From Piscicola geometra (Eukaryota > Annelida > Clitellata > Hirudinida > Piscicolidae): DNA of 64,000 nucleotides. The stretch spans positions 729,412-793,411 of the forward strand of contig OX030956.1 of NCBI GenBank assembly GCA_943735955.1, read 5' to 3'. Shown in pieces: positions 25,101 to 37,600 of the stretch; position 1 is the first letter of the stretch; each line of letters begins with the position of its first letter. The notes below the pieces were generated by a model. That model ran no database searches. It was not told the origin of the DNA and worked only from the letters and a program-made list of their open reading frames with translations. A program made the position numbers and the translations under genes.

Positions 25101-26957
25101 CCCCCCCTCCACCATTCCCATCCTCCCTCCCCCTCTTCCCACCCCTAACATTCCCCATCCTCCCTCCCCCTCCTCTATTCCCCATCCTCCTCCCTCCCCC
25201 TCCTCCATTCCCCATCCTCCTCCCTCCCCCTCCTCCATTCCCCATCCTCCTCCCTCCCCCTCCTCCATTCCTCATCCTCCTCCCCCTCCTCCATTCCCCA
25301 TCCTCCCCCCCCCCCCAACATTCCCCATCCTTATCCCCCCACCACCAATCTCCATCCTACCCCTCCACCATTCCCCATCCTCCCCCTCCACGTACATTAG
25401 CGACAAACACTTGGTTGGTGATCTCGGCAACATTGATTCCCAGCTGGTTCATCAGCGCCACACTAAACCTCCCCGTCGGTCTGTCTACCACCCTGTCTGT
25501 ATGTGTGCATGCATGCTTGTTTGTTTGTATTGCTGTGTGTGTGTGTTTGTCATCATTGGATAAGTATCATTATCATGATGCACAAAATAGTTTTGTGTTA
25601 AGATGCTTTTCCAAAAGATCAGGAAAGGATGGTGTTTGTAATGCTGTGTGTGAGTCATCATTGGAGTGATATCATTATCATGATGCACAAGAGAGGTATG
25701 ATAATAGTTGTCTGAAAGAGGAGTACGCAAAGTGGATGGTACCTTGATAGTTTCTCCTCCTGCCCACACTCATGTCCCTGCCATCGCCACCACTGCGGTC
25801 GACCATGCCATCGAACCTCTGCTTGTCCTTCGACGTCTCCTGGTTTGGTCGAGTGCATGCACAAGTGCTATTCCAATCTGGTTCCTTTCATTTTATCATT
25901 CTTTTATGTTGGTATTATTAGATAATTCTCTTATCCTGCACTACTCTCTAAATAAGACATTAATGTTTAAATGATTGTTTAGGTTGCAGCAGCTCACATC
26001 TCGAACGATGATCTTCCTCCCCATCACTTCAAAGCGATTCATCTTCTCGATTGCCTCATCAGCTGCACGTCTATTCCTCACCTCAATTGTCCTATCATCA
26101 ATCAAGCATGTCATTAGATTATATTTCAATAAAATATGCTAAATATGATTTAGGTGCTGTTTGACCAAAGATATTAAACTTTAATGTTCCTAATATATTC
26201 CATAAATGCATGGTAACAGAAAAAATTAATATATTTTTATCGAATGCCAACCCTGAGCCAGAAGCCTTCCCATCGATATCATACAGGTTTGCATACAATA
26301 TATCACCTCCAACTGCAAAAGTTGAATAAAAATATTTTGCAAAATATGTTTAAATCATCAACAAATAACACAATAATAATGGGTGAACGGGTAGCTGAGT
26401 TGGCAACGACTCTTGGCTTGACCAATAATGAAAGGTCCTAGGTTCAAGTGCCCTAGTAACCCAAAGGCGCAAATGAAAATATGCAGCCTAAGTGGTCTGA
26501 AAGCCCGTTCTGGTTATACGCCACTATAATAATGCTCGTCATCATTATTATTATTAATAACCCCAAAATAAACGATAAATACATTTTCTTGAATGAAACT
26601 AGCAAAATATGTAATCTCAAACTTGATTATCTTTTTAATTACATTATTTAACATTTTTAATCAGCATACTTTTTATAATTTAAATTAACTTGAAAGAATT
26701 AGGGAGCTAACCATGTTCCTTGAATAGATCTTTCAGCTCTTGCCATTTCATTTCGTATGGAAGATTAGTCACAAAGAGTTTAACTGTATCATCTGATCTA
26801 GAATTGCGTGAATAATTGTTAGAAGACTTTCCAACTGGTGAACGGGAACGAGATCTGAATAGGAGGAGTTACAATATTTTCATTTGCAACAAAAATCTTT
26901 TATTATTTCTGAAATTCAATAATTATTTAAATACCTTTTTACTCCTCTTGAACTCAT
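22169..26957 (-). CDS. HNRNPM: HNRNPM/rumpelstiltskin-like RNA-binding protein, complete
   Basis: Thirteen phase-consistent exons on the minus strand: 26935-26957, 26712-26854, 26252-26312, 25998-26091, 25743-25839, 25396-25496, 24880-24931, 24668-24769, 24212-24415, 23224-23780, 23062-23113, 22775-22876, 22169-22233; 550 residues. HNRNPM proteins bind pre-mRNA in the nucleus and influence splicing. The N-terminus has short RS dipeptides. RRM1 starts at about residue 33 (KLFVTNLPYEMKWQELKDLF), RRM2 at about 168 (VFVANLDYKVTRQKIEEVF), followed by the HNRNPM-type segment FRSQLLYDRPMYVRMD, which closely matches the family. A Gly/Asn/Met-rich linker fills exon 10. RRM3 starts at about 472 (NTIFIKNLPYTFTTRDVYER) and ends with GRPLEVRY just before the stop. 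RRM1 lacks the usual aromatic RNP1 residues, as in HNRNPM. Start: ATG with RS-rich continuation, spliced after 23 nt. Confidence 0.92.
23895..24090 (-). mobile_element. tRNA-derived SINE, family 1, copy 2
   Basis: Same head and body as the copy at 16.8-17.0 kb: minus-strand A box (TGGCTTAGATGG), B box (AGTTCGAATCC) and the shared CATATACCTAGTG body. It lies in the intron between exons 9 and 10 of the HNRNPM-like gene, in the same orientation as the gene. Small indels in the tRNA-like head show it is an old copy. Confidence 0.75.
25005..25390. repeat. C/T-rich minisatellite in an HNRNPM intron
   Basis: Many imperfect copies of a unit such as CCATTCCCCATCCTCCTCCC, mixed with poly-C runs up to about a dozen. 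The tract nearly fills the intron between exons 6 and 7 of the HNRNPM-like gene (24932-25395), and is purine-only on the transcribed RNA. Glycine-rich frames through it are artefacts. Confidence 0.85.
26379..26575 (+). mobile_element. tRNA-derived SINE, family 2, copy 1
   Basis: Plus-strand element with an A box (GTAGCTGAGTTGG) and a B box (AGGTTCAAGTGCC), a body with CTGGTTATACGCCACTATAA, and a tail of ATT repeats. It lies in intron 2 of the HNRNPM-like gene, antisense to it. A sister copy lies at 27.4 kb. Confidence 0.72.
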
Positions 26958-27213
26958 TTTAAATTATTATTAAGCTATTTTAACTTGAAATGTTTAAGTG
27001 ATAATGTCGGATAGTCAATAATAAAACGTCTAAGCAAAGAACAGTGAATATAATTTTTTCTTTAAATGTGAATATAACTTTATTAAATAAATTAAAATTA
27101 AATTTTCTCTTTTTTTTCAAAGTTCATCATTTTTTCATTACACAAGTTCAGAAAAGAATAGAAAGGGTAAGGATACCCATGGGAAGAGAGATGAGGGCAT
27201 AGACATAGTATAC

Positions 27214-27242
27214 ACTACTTGTTGTTTGTAGGATATCTATGG
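27214..27242 (+). repeat. Short dispersed repeat with a small hairpin, copy 1
   Basis: Contains ACTACTTGTTGTTTGTAGG followed by ATATCTATGG. CTAC and GTAG can pair around a 9-nt loop. Three other copies lie at 30.27, 40.44 and 41.02 kb, in both orientations. Confidence 0.6.
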
Positions 27243-27417
27243 TCGTTACTTTTTATTTAAAATAAATCAATAAAAATGCAGTAATTCACTAGATTATTAT
27301 TATTATTTAAATGAAACAACATAATATCTTCTTCATGATAGGATGGAGATGACCTATTACAAAATCTCTTCTATCCTTCTCTTTTCCCTGTTATCTTCTT
27401 ACTTTTTTAAGAATCTT

Positions 27418-27620
27418 TTTGGTGAACAGGTGTCTCTCCGCTTGACCAATGGTTCAGTGCCCTAGGTTCGAATGCAAGCGATACTCTAGCAAGCCATATG
27501 AATAAGAACGAACGAAAATGTTCAGTCTGGCCTGGCAACCTGTTTAGGTTATACAGTATAACTTATACGCCACCACTATAATGATTTTCGTTATTATTAT
27601 TATTATATTATTATTATCTT
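27418..27620 (+). mobile_element. tRNA-derived SINE, family 2, copy 2
   Basis: Shares with the 26.4-kb copy the head (GGTGAACAGG, CGCTTGACCAATGG, B box TAGGTTCGAATGC), the body (TTATACGCCACCACTATAAT) and the ATT-repeat tail. The two copies differ at many positions and have indels, so neither is very recent. Confidence 0.7.
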
Positions 27621-30266
27621 ATTATTATTAATATCTTATTATTTTTATTATCTTATTATTTTTATTATTACCTTATTGATTTTTTCATAATACTGGAAAG
27701 ACGAACAACGAAGATTTCTTAACTATTTGAACAAAATTGTTACAATCAATGAATCTTCCGCTCTGAGACTGAACATTTGAGGTTTTTTGCTCATTTATTT
27801 GACAATAGTAAATTTTCCTATAATTATTTTTTCCCATTTATAGATCACTTGAAAAAAGCCAGCAAATAGTTTTTTTAAACATTATTTCCAGCTCAACAAT
27901 AAAGAAGTCGACAATTAGAGATTCAAAGCTTCACATACATTTAAATTTATTCACAAACAATTATTACTTATTTTTTATCATTATATGTTTTCTGGATAAA
28001 TAATCCGATGGTGTATAACTATATATAAGATAAGAACACAATAATAATAAAATAATTAAATAAATATCTCAACATCAGTCGCTACAATAGAGGTCAAAAG
28101 ACTTGCGGTGCTCAAACACCCTAAACTGAACGATATTTAATAAAACGCCCAATCATTCGTTGTGAGATTGTTTCATGAGTTTTTCTTTTAAATCCTTCGG
28201 TTTTTCGATCCTCGAATCGAAAAAACGTTCAATTTTCGAAATTAACAAAATCAACCGTTTATTTAGAATCCCAAAGTCATAATTTCCCGCAAAGCATGAA
28301 ACGCTGGCAAACCCACGCACAATGCACGTTGACACACACTCAGCAGTCTGGCAAAGTGCCCTCTCGAGTGTTTGTGCTGCTCAAGTGTCTTCCTTTGTGG
28401 CTGTGTTGTGCGCTCCTGGCTAGGTAAATAATATTAAACATGACACGGTCTTATTGTCGATACATTAATGCTTGCATCTGAGTAATTAAGAATGAATTAT
28501 GGCGGTAAGTTGTTGCATGTCTAACAAAACTCTTTTCAACTTTTTTATTGTAACCTCGTATGAATCTGATGTTCTTTAATATTAGATAAAATCTGGTAGA
28601 ACCTGTTAGAAAACTAATATGCGCTTTTAATCATATTTCAAAAATGTTTTCGAACGATTTAAAAAAACTGATAACTCGCTATTTTCAAGTAGCAAATGTA
28701 TATACAAGACTAATTCATTTGTTCCATATAAGCAGCCTTGGAGTGATGGCTTCAGTGATATTTGTCATTTGAATGATTAAAGATTCTTAATTTGTAAATG
28801 TTAAAAAAATTAAGACGATTTATATTCAAGCAATATGTAAATGAAAACCTCTTGAAATTGCTCAGAAAGAGCTGAAAATGAAGACACTCGAGATACGCAT
28901 TTATGGTCTGAAATCGAAAAATATTGAAATTTGAAGAAATATTGAATATATTAAACACTTCTATGGAGTTTTTTTAAATTTTTATTTCAATTTAAATGCG
29001 AGATGATTCGTCAAAATTATATATAAATGCATCAAATAATGGAAAAATATAAGGACATTAAAAATTTTTTGTGACAATGATATTTTAATCAAGAGTACAA
29101 CTTACTACAATTTCCGTTTATTCAGTATAATAAAAACAATAATATTTTTATAAATTATTATTAATAAGTTTACCAAAAAACAAAATTATCTTTACTATTA
29201 GAATTTAAGGCGAAATAATGAGTCGGCAAAATAATTTATTCAAGGCAGTTTGGGTTCGTTTCAGAAACGTGTTTTGTTTTTGGTAGCCCTTCGCATGAAG
29301 ATTACAACAGAAACCGAATTAGAGTGACACATAGGTTACTGTTGTAATACTCATGGTCTAGGGGTGTAGGGGCTTTTACTGTTTGTTCCAGTTGAGACTA
29401 ACGTCAGAGTTTCCAAGAGAACAGAGAAAATGACTTTAGGATCAATTTTACTTTCAAGTAGGAGTGGAAAAATTAAATTAATATTTTTTTATCGATAAAC
29501 TATTCAAACTATTCTATTTCTAAATATATTTAGTTAATATATTTTAAAAAATTAAGAATTAAGTGAACATGTTCTCTTGATACTAACCATTCAGAAAAGG
29601 AGTGTTCAGAAACTTGAAATAATCTTATCTGTCAAAGCATTATCGTGAAGCAGTTTTATGGGAGCTCTCAGATATGAATGGAAATTTAAAAAGCGCATCT
29701 AAATAACTTTTCATCAGCCTTTATAGTGAGCAATTGAGCCTGAATGGGTCAAAAGTCCAACCCGATTTGCAAATATTTCAAGAGCCCAAGCTCAATTGCT
29801 TGATCTATTAAATTATTTTGAATTATTCTAAATAATTTATACGTTAAAGGGTTTTCTTAAAAACATATTTGTATGATTATTAATGTGTTTAATACGTCTG
29901 AAGCTTGAATTATTGGCGCGAGACATTGCCACGAGGCTATTCAAACTGCCGCGTCTTAATATTCTTTTCAGCTCTCGAAAGCAATATCAGCTTGCATTTC
30001 TTCCCTCTTTTGATGTATTAGTTTTTCTCTTTGGCTCCTGAGTTGGTGTTTACAAATTCATAAATTTATAATTCATTCAAATTAAACGCTTTTGATGTCC
30101 TTTGATCGATAAAAATGTTAAAACATATTGTATTAATTAATTCAACAAAATCCAATTTAACTTAAACTATTTAAGAAACAAAATAAGCGTAGCAGCACGA
30201 GAAAGAAGTTTATTGAAAAAGTGTCATCAAGTTATTATTACATTTGTTTTAATCAAATACTTGAGA

Positions 30267-30293
30267 CCATAGATATCCTACAAATAGCAAGTA
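30267..30293 (-). repeat. Short dispersed repeat, copy 2 (reverse orientation)
   Basis: CCATAGATATCCTACAAATA followed by GCAAGTA matches the reverse complement of the 27.2-kb copy with one changed position in the loop. Confidence 0.55.
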
Positions 30294-30659
30294 TTATACT
30301 ATACTAAACTATATCTATGCTTGAGACTTATAAGCACATATAAGTTCTAAAGTTAAGAATCCTGACTCTTTCTTATTTTTTAATATTGCTTAAATACGAA
30401 TAGCTCGATTTATCTTCTTTTTTATCACTTAATTTCTTCTTCATTAAATATCTGTTTTCAAAAAAATTTCAAAACTATTAAAAAGATTAATATGCAACGG
30501 CTAAAGTTATTCAGGAACCCTTGAAATATGAGTGAGCGGCATTCCCAAAGGCCCTCAAGGGAGCGACCTCTTACCACTTTGAAAGTGGTTTAGAGAGTGA
30601 TGGTAGAAAGAATATTCAATTCTCTTCTTTTTTAAACCGTAAGAAGTCTAGTTACATTT

Positions 30660-31045
30660 AAATAATATCAAATATTATTATTTAAATATTATTATTTAAA
30701 TATTGTTATTTAAATATTGTTATTTAAATATTATTATTTAAATGTTAACTAAATATAAACTAAATAGAATTATTTAAATATAAACTAAATAGAATTATTT
30801 AAATATAAACTAAATAGAATTATTTAAATATAAACTAAATAGAATTATTTAAATATAAACTAAATAGAATTATTTAAATATAAACTAAATAGAATTATTT
30901 AAATATAAACTAAATAGAATTATTTAAATATAAACTAAATAGAATTATTTAAATATAAACTAAATAGAATTATTTAAATATAAACTAAATAGAATTATTT
31001 AAATATAAACTAAATAGAATTATTTAAATATAAACTAAATAGAAT
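30660..31045. repeat. AT-rich tandem array: ATTATTTAA units then a 25-bp unit, about 11.5 copies
   Basis: First come several ATTATTTAAAT units, then from about 30,756 a nearly perfect 25-bp unit (TAAACTAAATAGAATTATTT plus AAATA) repeated about 11.5 times to 31,044. The low divergence between copies suggests recent expansion. Confidence 0.9.
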
Positions 31046-31427
31046 ATGACCCTGATGACAATGACAAGAATACAAGCCATTAAATCGATTGAATTTATTA
31101 TAGCCTATAAATCAATTAAGCATTAATTATGTTTTGAAATTAATTAGACTTACTGATTGATTTGCTTTACTTATTTATTAATAATAAAATAAATAAATAA
31201 ATTAAAAGTCGTAAATGGTTTAAAGACATTTTCTGAGTGTTGGGCTCAATTCTAAATGCAAGTTCGACATTTCATTATCTTTTGTCCATTTGGTGAGTCC
31301 TATAAAATGTAAAAATCCAAAATTGACTTGAGACAACCAAAATGGACCGGCTTTCAAACAGGCATTTGACATCACAAGAAATAATGTTAACTTTGGAAAC
31401 TATAAAAGATTTCTATAGGATGAGGAG

Positions 31428-31692
31428 ATTGAGGTGGTGAGGTGAGGTGAGTGAGTTAGGTGAGATTGAGGTGCTGAAGTGAGGTGAGTGAGTTAGGTGA
31501 GATTGAAGTGGTGAGGTGAGGTGAGTGAGTTAGATGAGATTGAGGTGGTGAGGTGAGGTGAGTGAGTTAAGTGAGATTGAGGTGGTGAGGTGAGGTGAGT
31601 GAGTTAGGTGAGATTGAGGTGAGTGAGTTAGGTGAGATTGAGGTGCTGAAGTGAGGTGAGATGAGTGAGTAAGGTGAGTGAGTGAGTGAGTG
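31428..31692. repeat. GAGGTGAGGTGAGTGAGTTAG-type repeat in the SLC38A10 3' UTR
   Basis: Imperfect copies of a 20-35 bp G-rich unit (GAGGTGAGGTGAGTGAGTTA) run right up to the SLC38A10 stop codon at 31693. On the transcript the tract is C/A/T-rich (CTCACC units), so if transcribed it forms the first 260 nt of the 3' UTR. Confidence 0.85.
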
Positions 31693-34600
31693 TCATGTCT
31701 CGTCGTTGTGGTTGAAGGACTCGTTTGACTGCATCTTGATGGTTACTTCCTGCTTCAACTGACTGTTCTCTTGGCGATTAAACTCCCTTCCAACCTCTGT
31801 CAGATTTGCAACAGCATCTACACCACCACCACCACCAAGCACCTCTCTCACGTCCACCTGCTGCTGCTCCTCTTCCTTGGCATCACCAACAGGCGATTCA
31901 GTGACGGCAAACGAGGTGGAATGCTGGCCTTTAGGGCTGGATGTGCTTTCTTTTATTCCTTCTTTGATGGACTCTTTGAGTTGTTGTTGTTGTTGCTGTT
32001 GTTGCTGTTGTTGCTTTTGTTGCTTTTGTTGCTTTTGTTGCTGTTGTTGCTTTTGTTGCTGTTGTTGCTTTTGTTGCTGTTGTTGCTGTTGTTGCTGTTG
32101 TTGCTTTTGTTGCTCGTCCATCTTCTCCTCGAGCACCTGCAGCTTCCTCTCAATCTCCTCCAACTTGGCAGCCTGCTCCTGCTCTTTCCGAGTCTTCTCT
32201 TCTTTTTGTTCTTGTTGTTTGTCTTCTTGTTGTTGTTGATCTTTTTGTTGATGATCTTGTTTTTGTTGATGATCTTGTTCTTGTTGATGATCTTGTTTTT
32301 GTTGATGATCTTGTTCTTGTTGATGATCTTGTTCTTGTTGATGATCTTGTTCTTGTTGATGATCTTGTTTTTGTTGTTTTTGATGTTTATTTTGTTGTAT
32401 TTGGTCTTCGTCTTGCTGTCTGACTTCATTTCTATTTTGCTGACCTTGACTTTCCTGGATCTTACCCTCTTTTTGATCGTTTTTGATTGGTTGATCTTGT
32501 GGTGGTTTTAGTTTTTGACCTTGTTGTTGATTGGCAGACTCTTCTTTGGCAGGAGCCTCTCTCTTCTGATTGGCTGCTGCCTCAGATACTGCTTCCTTCC
32601 TGCCTTTCTCCTGGAGTACTTCATCCTTAACAACGCTTATATTTTCATTATTATTATTCTTGTTATTTTCATTCTTTTCCTGCATATTTACTTCATCTTC
32701 AACAACATTAATGTTCTCCTTATTCTTATTCTCCTTCTCTTTCTTTTTCTGCATATTCAAGTGCGCATCTCCAACGACCTCCTCACTCCGGCCATCGAGC
32801 TTCTTTTCACTGTTCGCCTCCCCCATACTCTCAACATGACGCTTTTCTCCATCCTTTCCCGCCAAAACATCGGCATCATCATCACCACCCCTTCCTCGCA
32901 ACGGAGGAACAACCTCTACTTTCAACCCCTCCTCCTCCTTCCCGACTCCACCATTTCCCTTCCCCAAGCCATCTCCAAGCTTCACCGCCTTCCCTCCTAC
33001 TTCACCCACGTTGTCCTTCATCAGCTGATTCTTCTGCATCACCTTCAAGCCTTCATTCCTTTTCTCCTTCTCATGCTCTTCCTTCATTCCCTCATTCACA
33101 AAGACGCCTGCAAAAACAAGCTTCCAATAAAAAAGCAGTATAAAAGTATATAAAATATAGCTATATAATATAAAAGTATATAAAATAGAACTATATAATA
33201 TAAAAGTATATAAAATATAGCTATATAATATAAAGCTATATTGAGCAAATGATTGTATTACTTGCTAAAGACCCTCACTAAAGAGAAACACACAAACAAA
33301 TAAGAACCTTTGACGGCGTGTGCAGGAGGGTCGTTAACCAGAGGGTGTACGTGTAGAGGGTCGTTAACAAGAGGGTGCATGTGTAAAGGGTCGTTAACTG
33401 GGGGAATTGGCGGAATGTCGTTAACTGGAGGATGAATACGAGGCGGGGCAGGCGCTTGTGGCACTTGCAACTGGGTGTCGGAGATGATGGGGTCGAGGTT
33501 GTGGTGGACGTTGCCCTCCAACACAGGCTTGAAGTCAAGCGGTGCCGAAGTGGCATCAGCGGTGGATTCAGCAACCTTCTCGGTGACCAGGACGTCGTGG
33601 TCGTCTTGGAAGTCAACGAGGGTGTGCGAGTGGGAGGAAGCACTGAGGGTGGCGAGGGTGCTGACGACGAGGATGGTCATGCCGGTGAAGAAAACCACCT
33701 TGGCGACCACCCGCTGCCAGGTGGACTCGTGATGGACAGCCCTGAGGTAGGTGGCTGAAGGCAGGAGGAAGCAGATCAGAGAGCCCAGGGTCGATCCGGT
33801 CAGGCCTAGAATGAACTCGACTGAGAAGGGTTGGTGGGTGCTTTTGAAAGGTGGGATGAACAGATTCAGTAGAAAATGAGATGAATCCAGTCTTAATTTA
33901 AGCAAGAAAAACTCACTTGATTCAGCGCTACATATGCAACGAAGAAGAACATAAAAGTGTTCAACAAATGGCTGATCAATCAGAACTCCCGACGATAAGA
34001 AGACACCACCCACCCTTGGGAACGAGGACTCCGATGGTGAGGGTGAAGGCGACCAAGGTGAAGGTCATCAACTTCATTATGTTGGCCGGAATGTGCACCT
34101 GACCTCCCAGGTTGTCGTGGAGGCTCTGTGCGTAGAAGAGGTGGAGGTAGTGGAGGAGGAGGAGAAGAAGAAGGAGGAAGAGGAGGAGAAGGAGGAGAAG
34201 GAAGAGATGGAGGAGGAGGAGGAGGAGGAGGAGGAGAAGGAAGAGGAGGAGAAGGAGGAGAAAAAGAAGGAGGAAGAGGAGGAGAAGGAGGAGAAGGAAG
34301 AGATGGAGGAGGAGGAGGAGGAGGAGGTAGAGGTGGGGAAAAAGAAAATATGTTAGTGGTGAGAACGTAGTAAGGGTGTTGGTGGTGGGTAGACAATGTG
34401 GTGGTGGTGGTGGTGGGAGGAAGAAAGTAAGATGGGAAATGGGCAGAAGGTGAAGTATTTAGGGATATGTTATGACAAGGAAAATGGTGGTGGTGGGAAA
34501 AGAGGCTCATGGAAGCTGTGAATGGCAAGGAAGTTTGAACAACTTGAGACTAAATGAAATTTTCTGAAGCAAAAGAGGCGCTCAACATTTGAAACTTCAA

Positions 34601-37600
34601 ACGCTCGAAAAGCCTTGAACTTTAACTCTCAAAGCTTGATGAAACTAACACCAAAATGGTGGCTGAATCTTGAACAGTAAATAAAAGGAAGCGACGAGGA
34701 ATTGCTACGGAGAGAAGATGAAGATGGAGATGTTAGTGCAGCTATCAAGTCGCTTTGCTCTACAACGTGTTAGAGTTTGCTTACCATTAATTAGTTTTAT
34801 TTCAAAGATAATGTAGAATGAATTTGTTGTTATTATTAAGATATATAATTATACTCTTATTATTTGAAATTACTATTAAAATATGATAAAAATTAGTATT
34901 AACTTATTTAAAAATGAATTATTTCTCGAAACCAACTAGTTGGCTTTTGAAAAGCATTAAAAAGCTATGAAGAATGTCAAAACGTCTTAAGCTAAAATGT
35001 AGCTTAGGTACATTAATAGAGAAAGAAGCATGTGTTTGAAAGGTGGAACTTCAAGGGATGAACTTCAAGGGATAAATACCATGCCATCTTCACTGTCCTC
35101 CACAACGCCATCTTCCTAGTAGTCAACGATCAAGATGTTTCACATGCATGCTGAAATGTCATGAACATTTAACAAACGGCAGTTGACGCCAAATAACGAG
35201 ACATGTGTTAACAAAAGCACTCCTTCGATGACGTCCTAACGGAAAGTGAGGCGAATGAACTCTGCCAACTAGTTCGTTGCATTTTCAACTCAATACCTGC
35301 ATAACTTCAAGTCTTGAATCAATTAATTAGGATGCGATTCTGACCACCACCACCATCATCGCCACCCTGTTACAGCACTGTAACTATGCCAACCAAAAGC
35401 AGAAAAACAAACAACAACAACAACAAAGCAGCACCCACCTCGGAAAAAAGAAGAGTATAGAGGGAGTTTCGGCAAGGGAAGATGCACAAGGGAAACGAGA
35501 AGATGGTGCTGGTGCAGAAGGCAAGCTTAATGAGGGTGGAGACTGGAGTGCTCGGAAAATTGAGGAGGACGTCGCCGTTGAGGGGGTGGTCGTAGAAGGC
35601 GATGTAGCCGAAGTAAGCGACCACGAAGTAGATGCTGGTCGAGAGGATGATGGAGCGTTTGACGATGCCTGAGGTCTCCTTGATGGAGATGTCGTGGCCG
35701 GAGTGGTAGATCAGGAAGAGTTGTCTGTGCAGCGGGATGGAATGGATTCGTGAAGTTTGCGTTTGTATTAGAATCGATTTGAGAATGTACTTTGTGATCG
35801 AGTTACAAATCGATGCATTTATAAAGAAATGCCGAGTGTGAGAGATTTGAAGAAACGACTGAAACTGCTGATTCGCATAATCTCCATCGAATCACCGTCA
35901 ACTCCCCAGAATATCCCGAAAAAACCACCATCAACTCCCCACCAAACCTCCATCAAATCACCATCAACTCCCCACCAAACCTCCACCAAACCTCCATCAA
36001 ATCATTCCCCCCCCCCCCCCAGCACACAGACGCACATCTGACAGGCGTATGAGAGGGCGAAGATGGGCATGCTGCTGAAGAGACCCTTCACGTCCCAGTA
36101 CTTCACTGCCCTCGCAAACTCCCACGTCTTCAGGTGCGGCAGGGCCGAGAAAATGGTCTGGTCGTGAGTGGGTCGTGGGTAGGTCGTAGGTGGGTCGTAG
36201 GTGGGTCGTGGGTGGGTCGTAGGTAGGTCGTGGGTGGGTCGAAGGTGGGTCGTGGGTGGGTCGTAGGTAGGTCGTGGGTGGGCCAAAGTTGTATAGGTTA
36301 GTCTAAGCCACTTTTAGATTACGAATGGGGAAATATTTGTGTCCATGTATAGAGTCTTTTCATTTAGATTGTTAAAACATATGAAAATTTAAAGGTTTAA
36401 TTTTAACGACTTGTTATATTTTTAGTAAATCATAAAACTTATCAAAATAAATATTTAAAAAATAATATTGAAATATTATAAATAAATAAATAAATAAAAT
36501 ATTAGAAAAAAGAATGTCATGGTAGGGACGTCACATGAAGTGCGAAGATGGCGTAGAAGGCTAGTGACATGGTGCTCAGTTTAGAGATGCTCTCAAGATT
36601 TGTCTTCATGCTGCGGGTGGTTGGTGATGGAGGAGGTGGAGGGTGGTGATGGAGGAGGTGGAGGTAGGTGGTGGAGGAGGTGGAGGGTGGTGATGGAGGA
36701 GGTGGAGGTAGGTGATGGAGGAGGTGGAGAGTGGTGATGGAGGAGGTGGAGGGTGGTAATGGAGGAGGTGGAGGGTGGTAATGGAGGAAGTGGAGGTTGG
36801 TGATGTAGGAGGTGGAGGGTGGTAATGGAGGAGGTGGAGGGTGGTAATGGAGGAGGTAGAGGTTGGTGATGTAGGAAGTGGAGGGTGGTAATGGAGGAGG
36901 TGGAGGTTGGGGAGAGGTGTTACAAATAGATGGTAAAATGCAGTTTATTGAAAGCATTGTTATTAATTATTAAGTAAATTATCATTTTAAAAGGTTTTTA
37001 ATTTAAAATGTGTTTTTAATTTAAAATATGTTTTTAATTTAAAATATGTTTTTAATTTAAAATATATTTTTAATTTAAAATGTTTTTATTATTATTATTT
37101 AATAGTGTTACATGTTATTAATTATTAAATGAAGTATCATTTATTTAAAATATTTTTTAATTTGATAGTTTGAAAAAGAGTTTAGATGAATTGAGATGAG
37201 AAAAAATGTTGGTGGAGGAGAAGTGGGTTGAGACCTTAGAGGCAGCACTACAAAGAGGCCCAAGAAGAGAAGGGTGGTCGTCCTTAACTGCACTGAGTTC
37301 TATTGCACAAGATGGTGTTACAATTATTTTTTAGTAATTTAAATAGTAATATTAATTTAATTAAATCAGTATTCTAATATTGAATTTGGTTTAAATGGAT
37401 TTATTGATTTCTGATTTTCATGAAAAAAAATTTTTTAATCATTGAAATGACTTGACACCTCGATGCTGAAGAAGTTGGAGATGATGAAGGGACAAAGGTC
37501 TCCGAGGATGATGAAGAAGGCCACCAGAGTTCCCAGCATCAAGCCCATTGTCCTGTGTGTGGTGCAATGGATGGCTTTGTGGATGACTGGTTGTGGAGAG

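Larger units (their letters stand above)
26958..31430. other. Intergenic region upstream of HNRNPM and downstream of SLC38A10
   Basis: No protein gene is recognised. It should hold the HNRNPM promoter just right of 26957. It contains one SINE (27.4 kb), two copies of a short dispersed repeat (27.2 and 30.3 kb), and AT-rich tandem repeats (30.66-31.04 kb). Short minus-strand frames at 28.15 and 28.75 kb have no recognisable motif. Confidence 0.45.

Noticed and set aside
24978..25275. Gly/Glu/Met-rich minus-strand frames
   Set aside because: Products of the C-rich minisatellite in an HNRNPM intron; they do not join any exon.
30660..31045. CRISPR-like regular repeats
   Set aside because: The units are contiguous with no unique spacers, and the window is from an animal nuclear genome.
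31771..32511. 246-codon plus-strand frame rich in Leu
   Set aside because: It is the complement of the poly-Gln coding repeat of the SLC38A10 tail.
34093..34370. Glu- and Gly-rich frames
   Set aside because: Purine repeat in SLC38A10 intron 8; the flanking exons splice in phase without it.
36510..36957. 146-codon minus-strand frame with Pro/Ser repeats
   Set aside because: Only the last about 25 codons are a real SLC38A10 exon; the rest is the intronic G-rich minisatellite read through.
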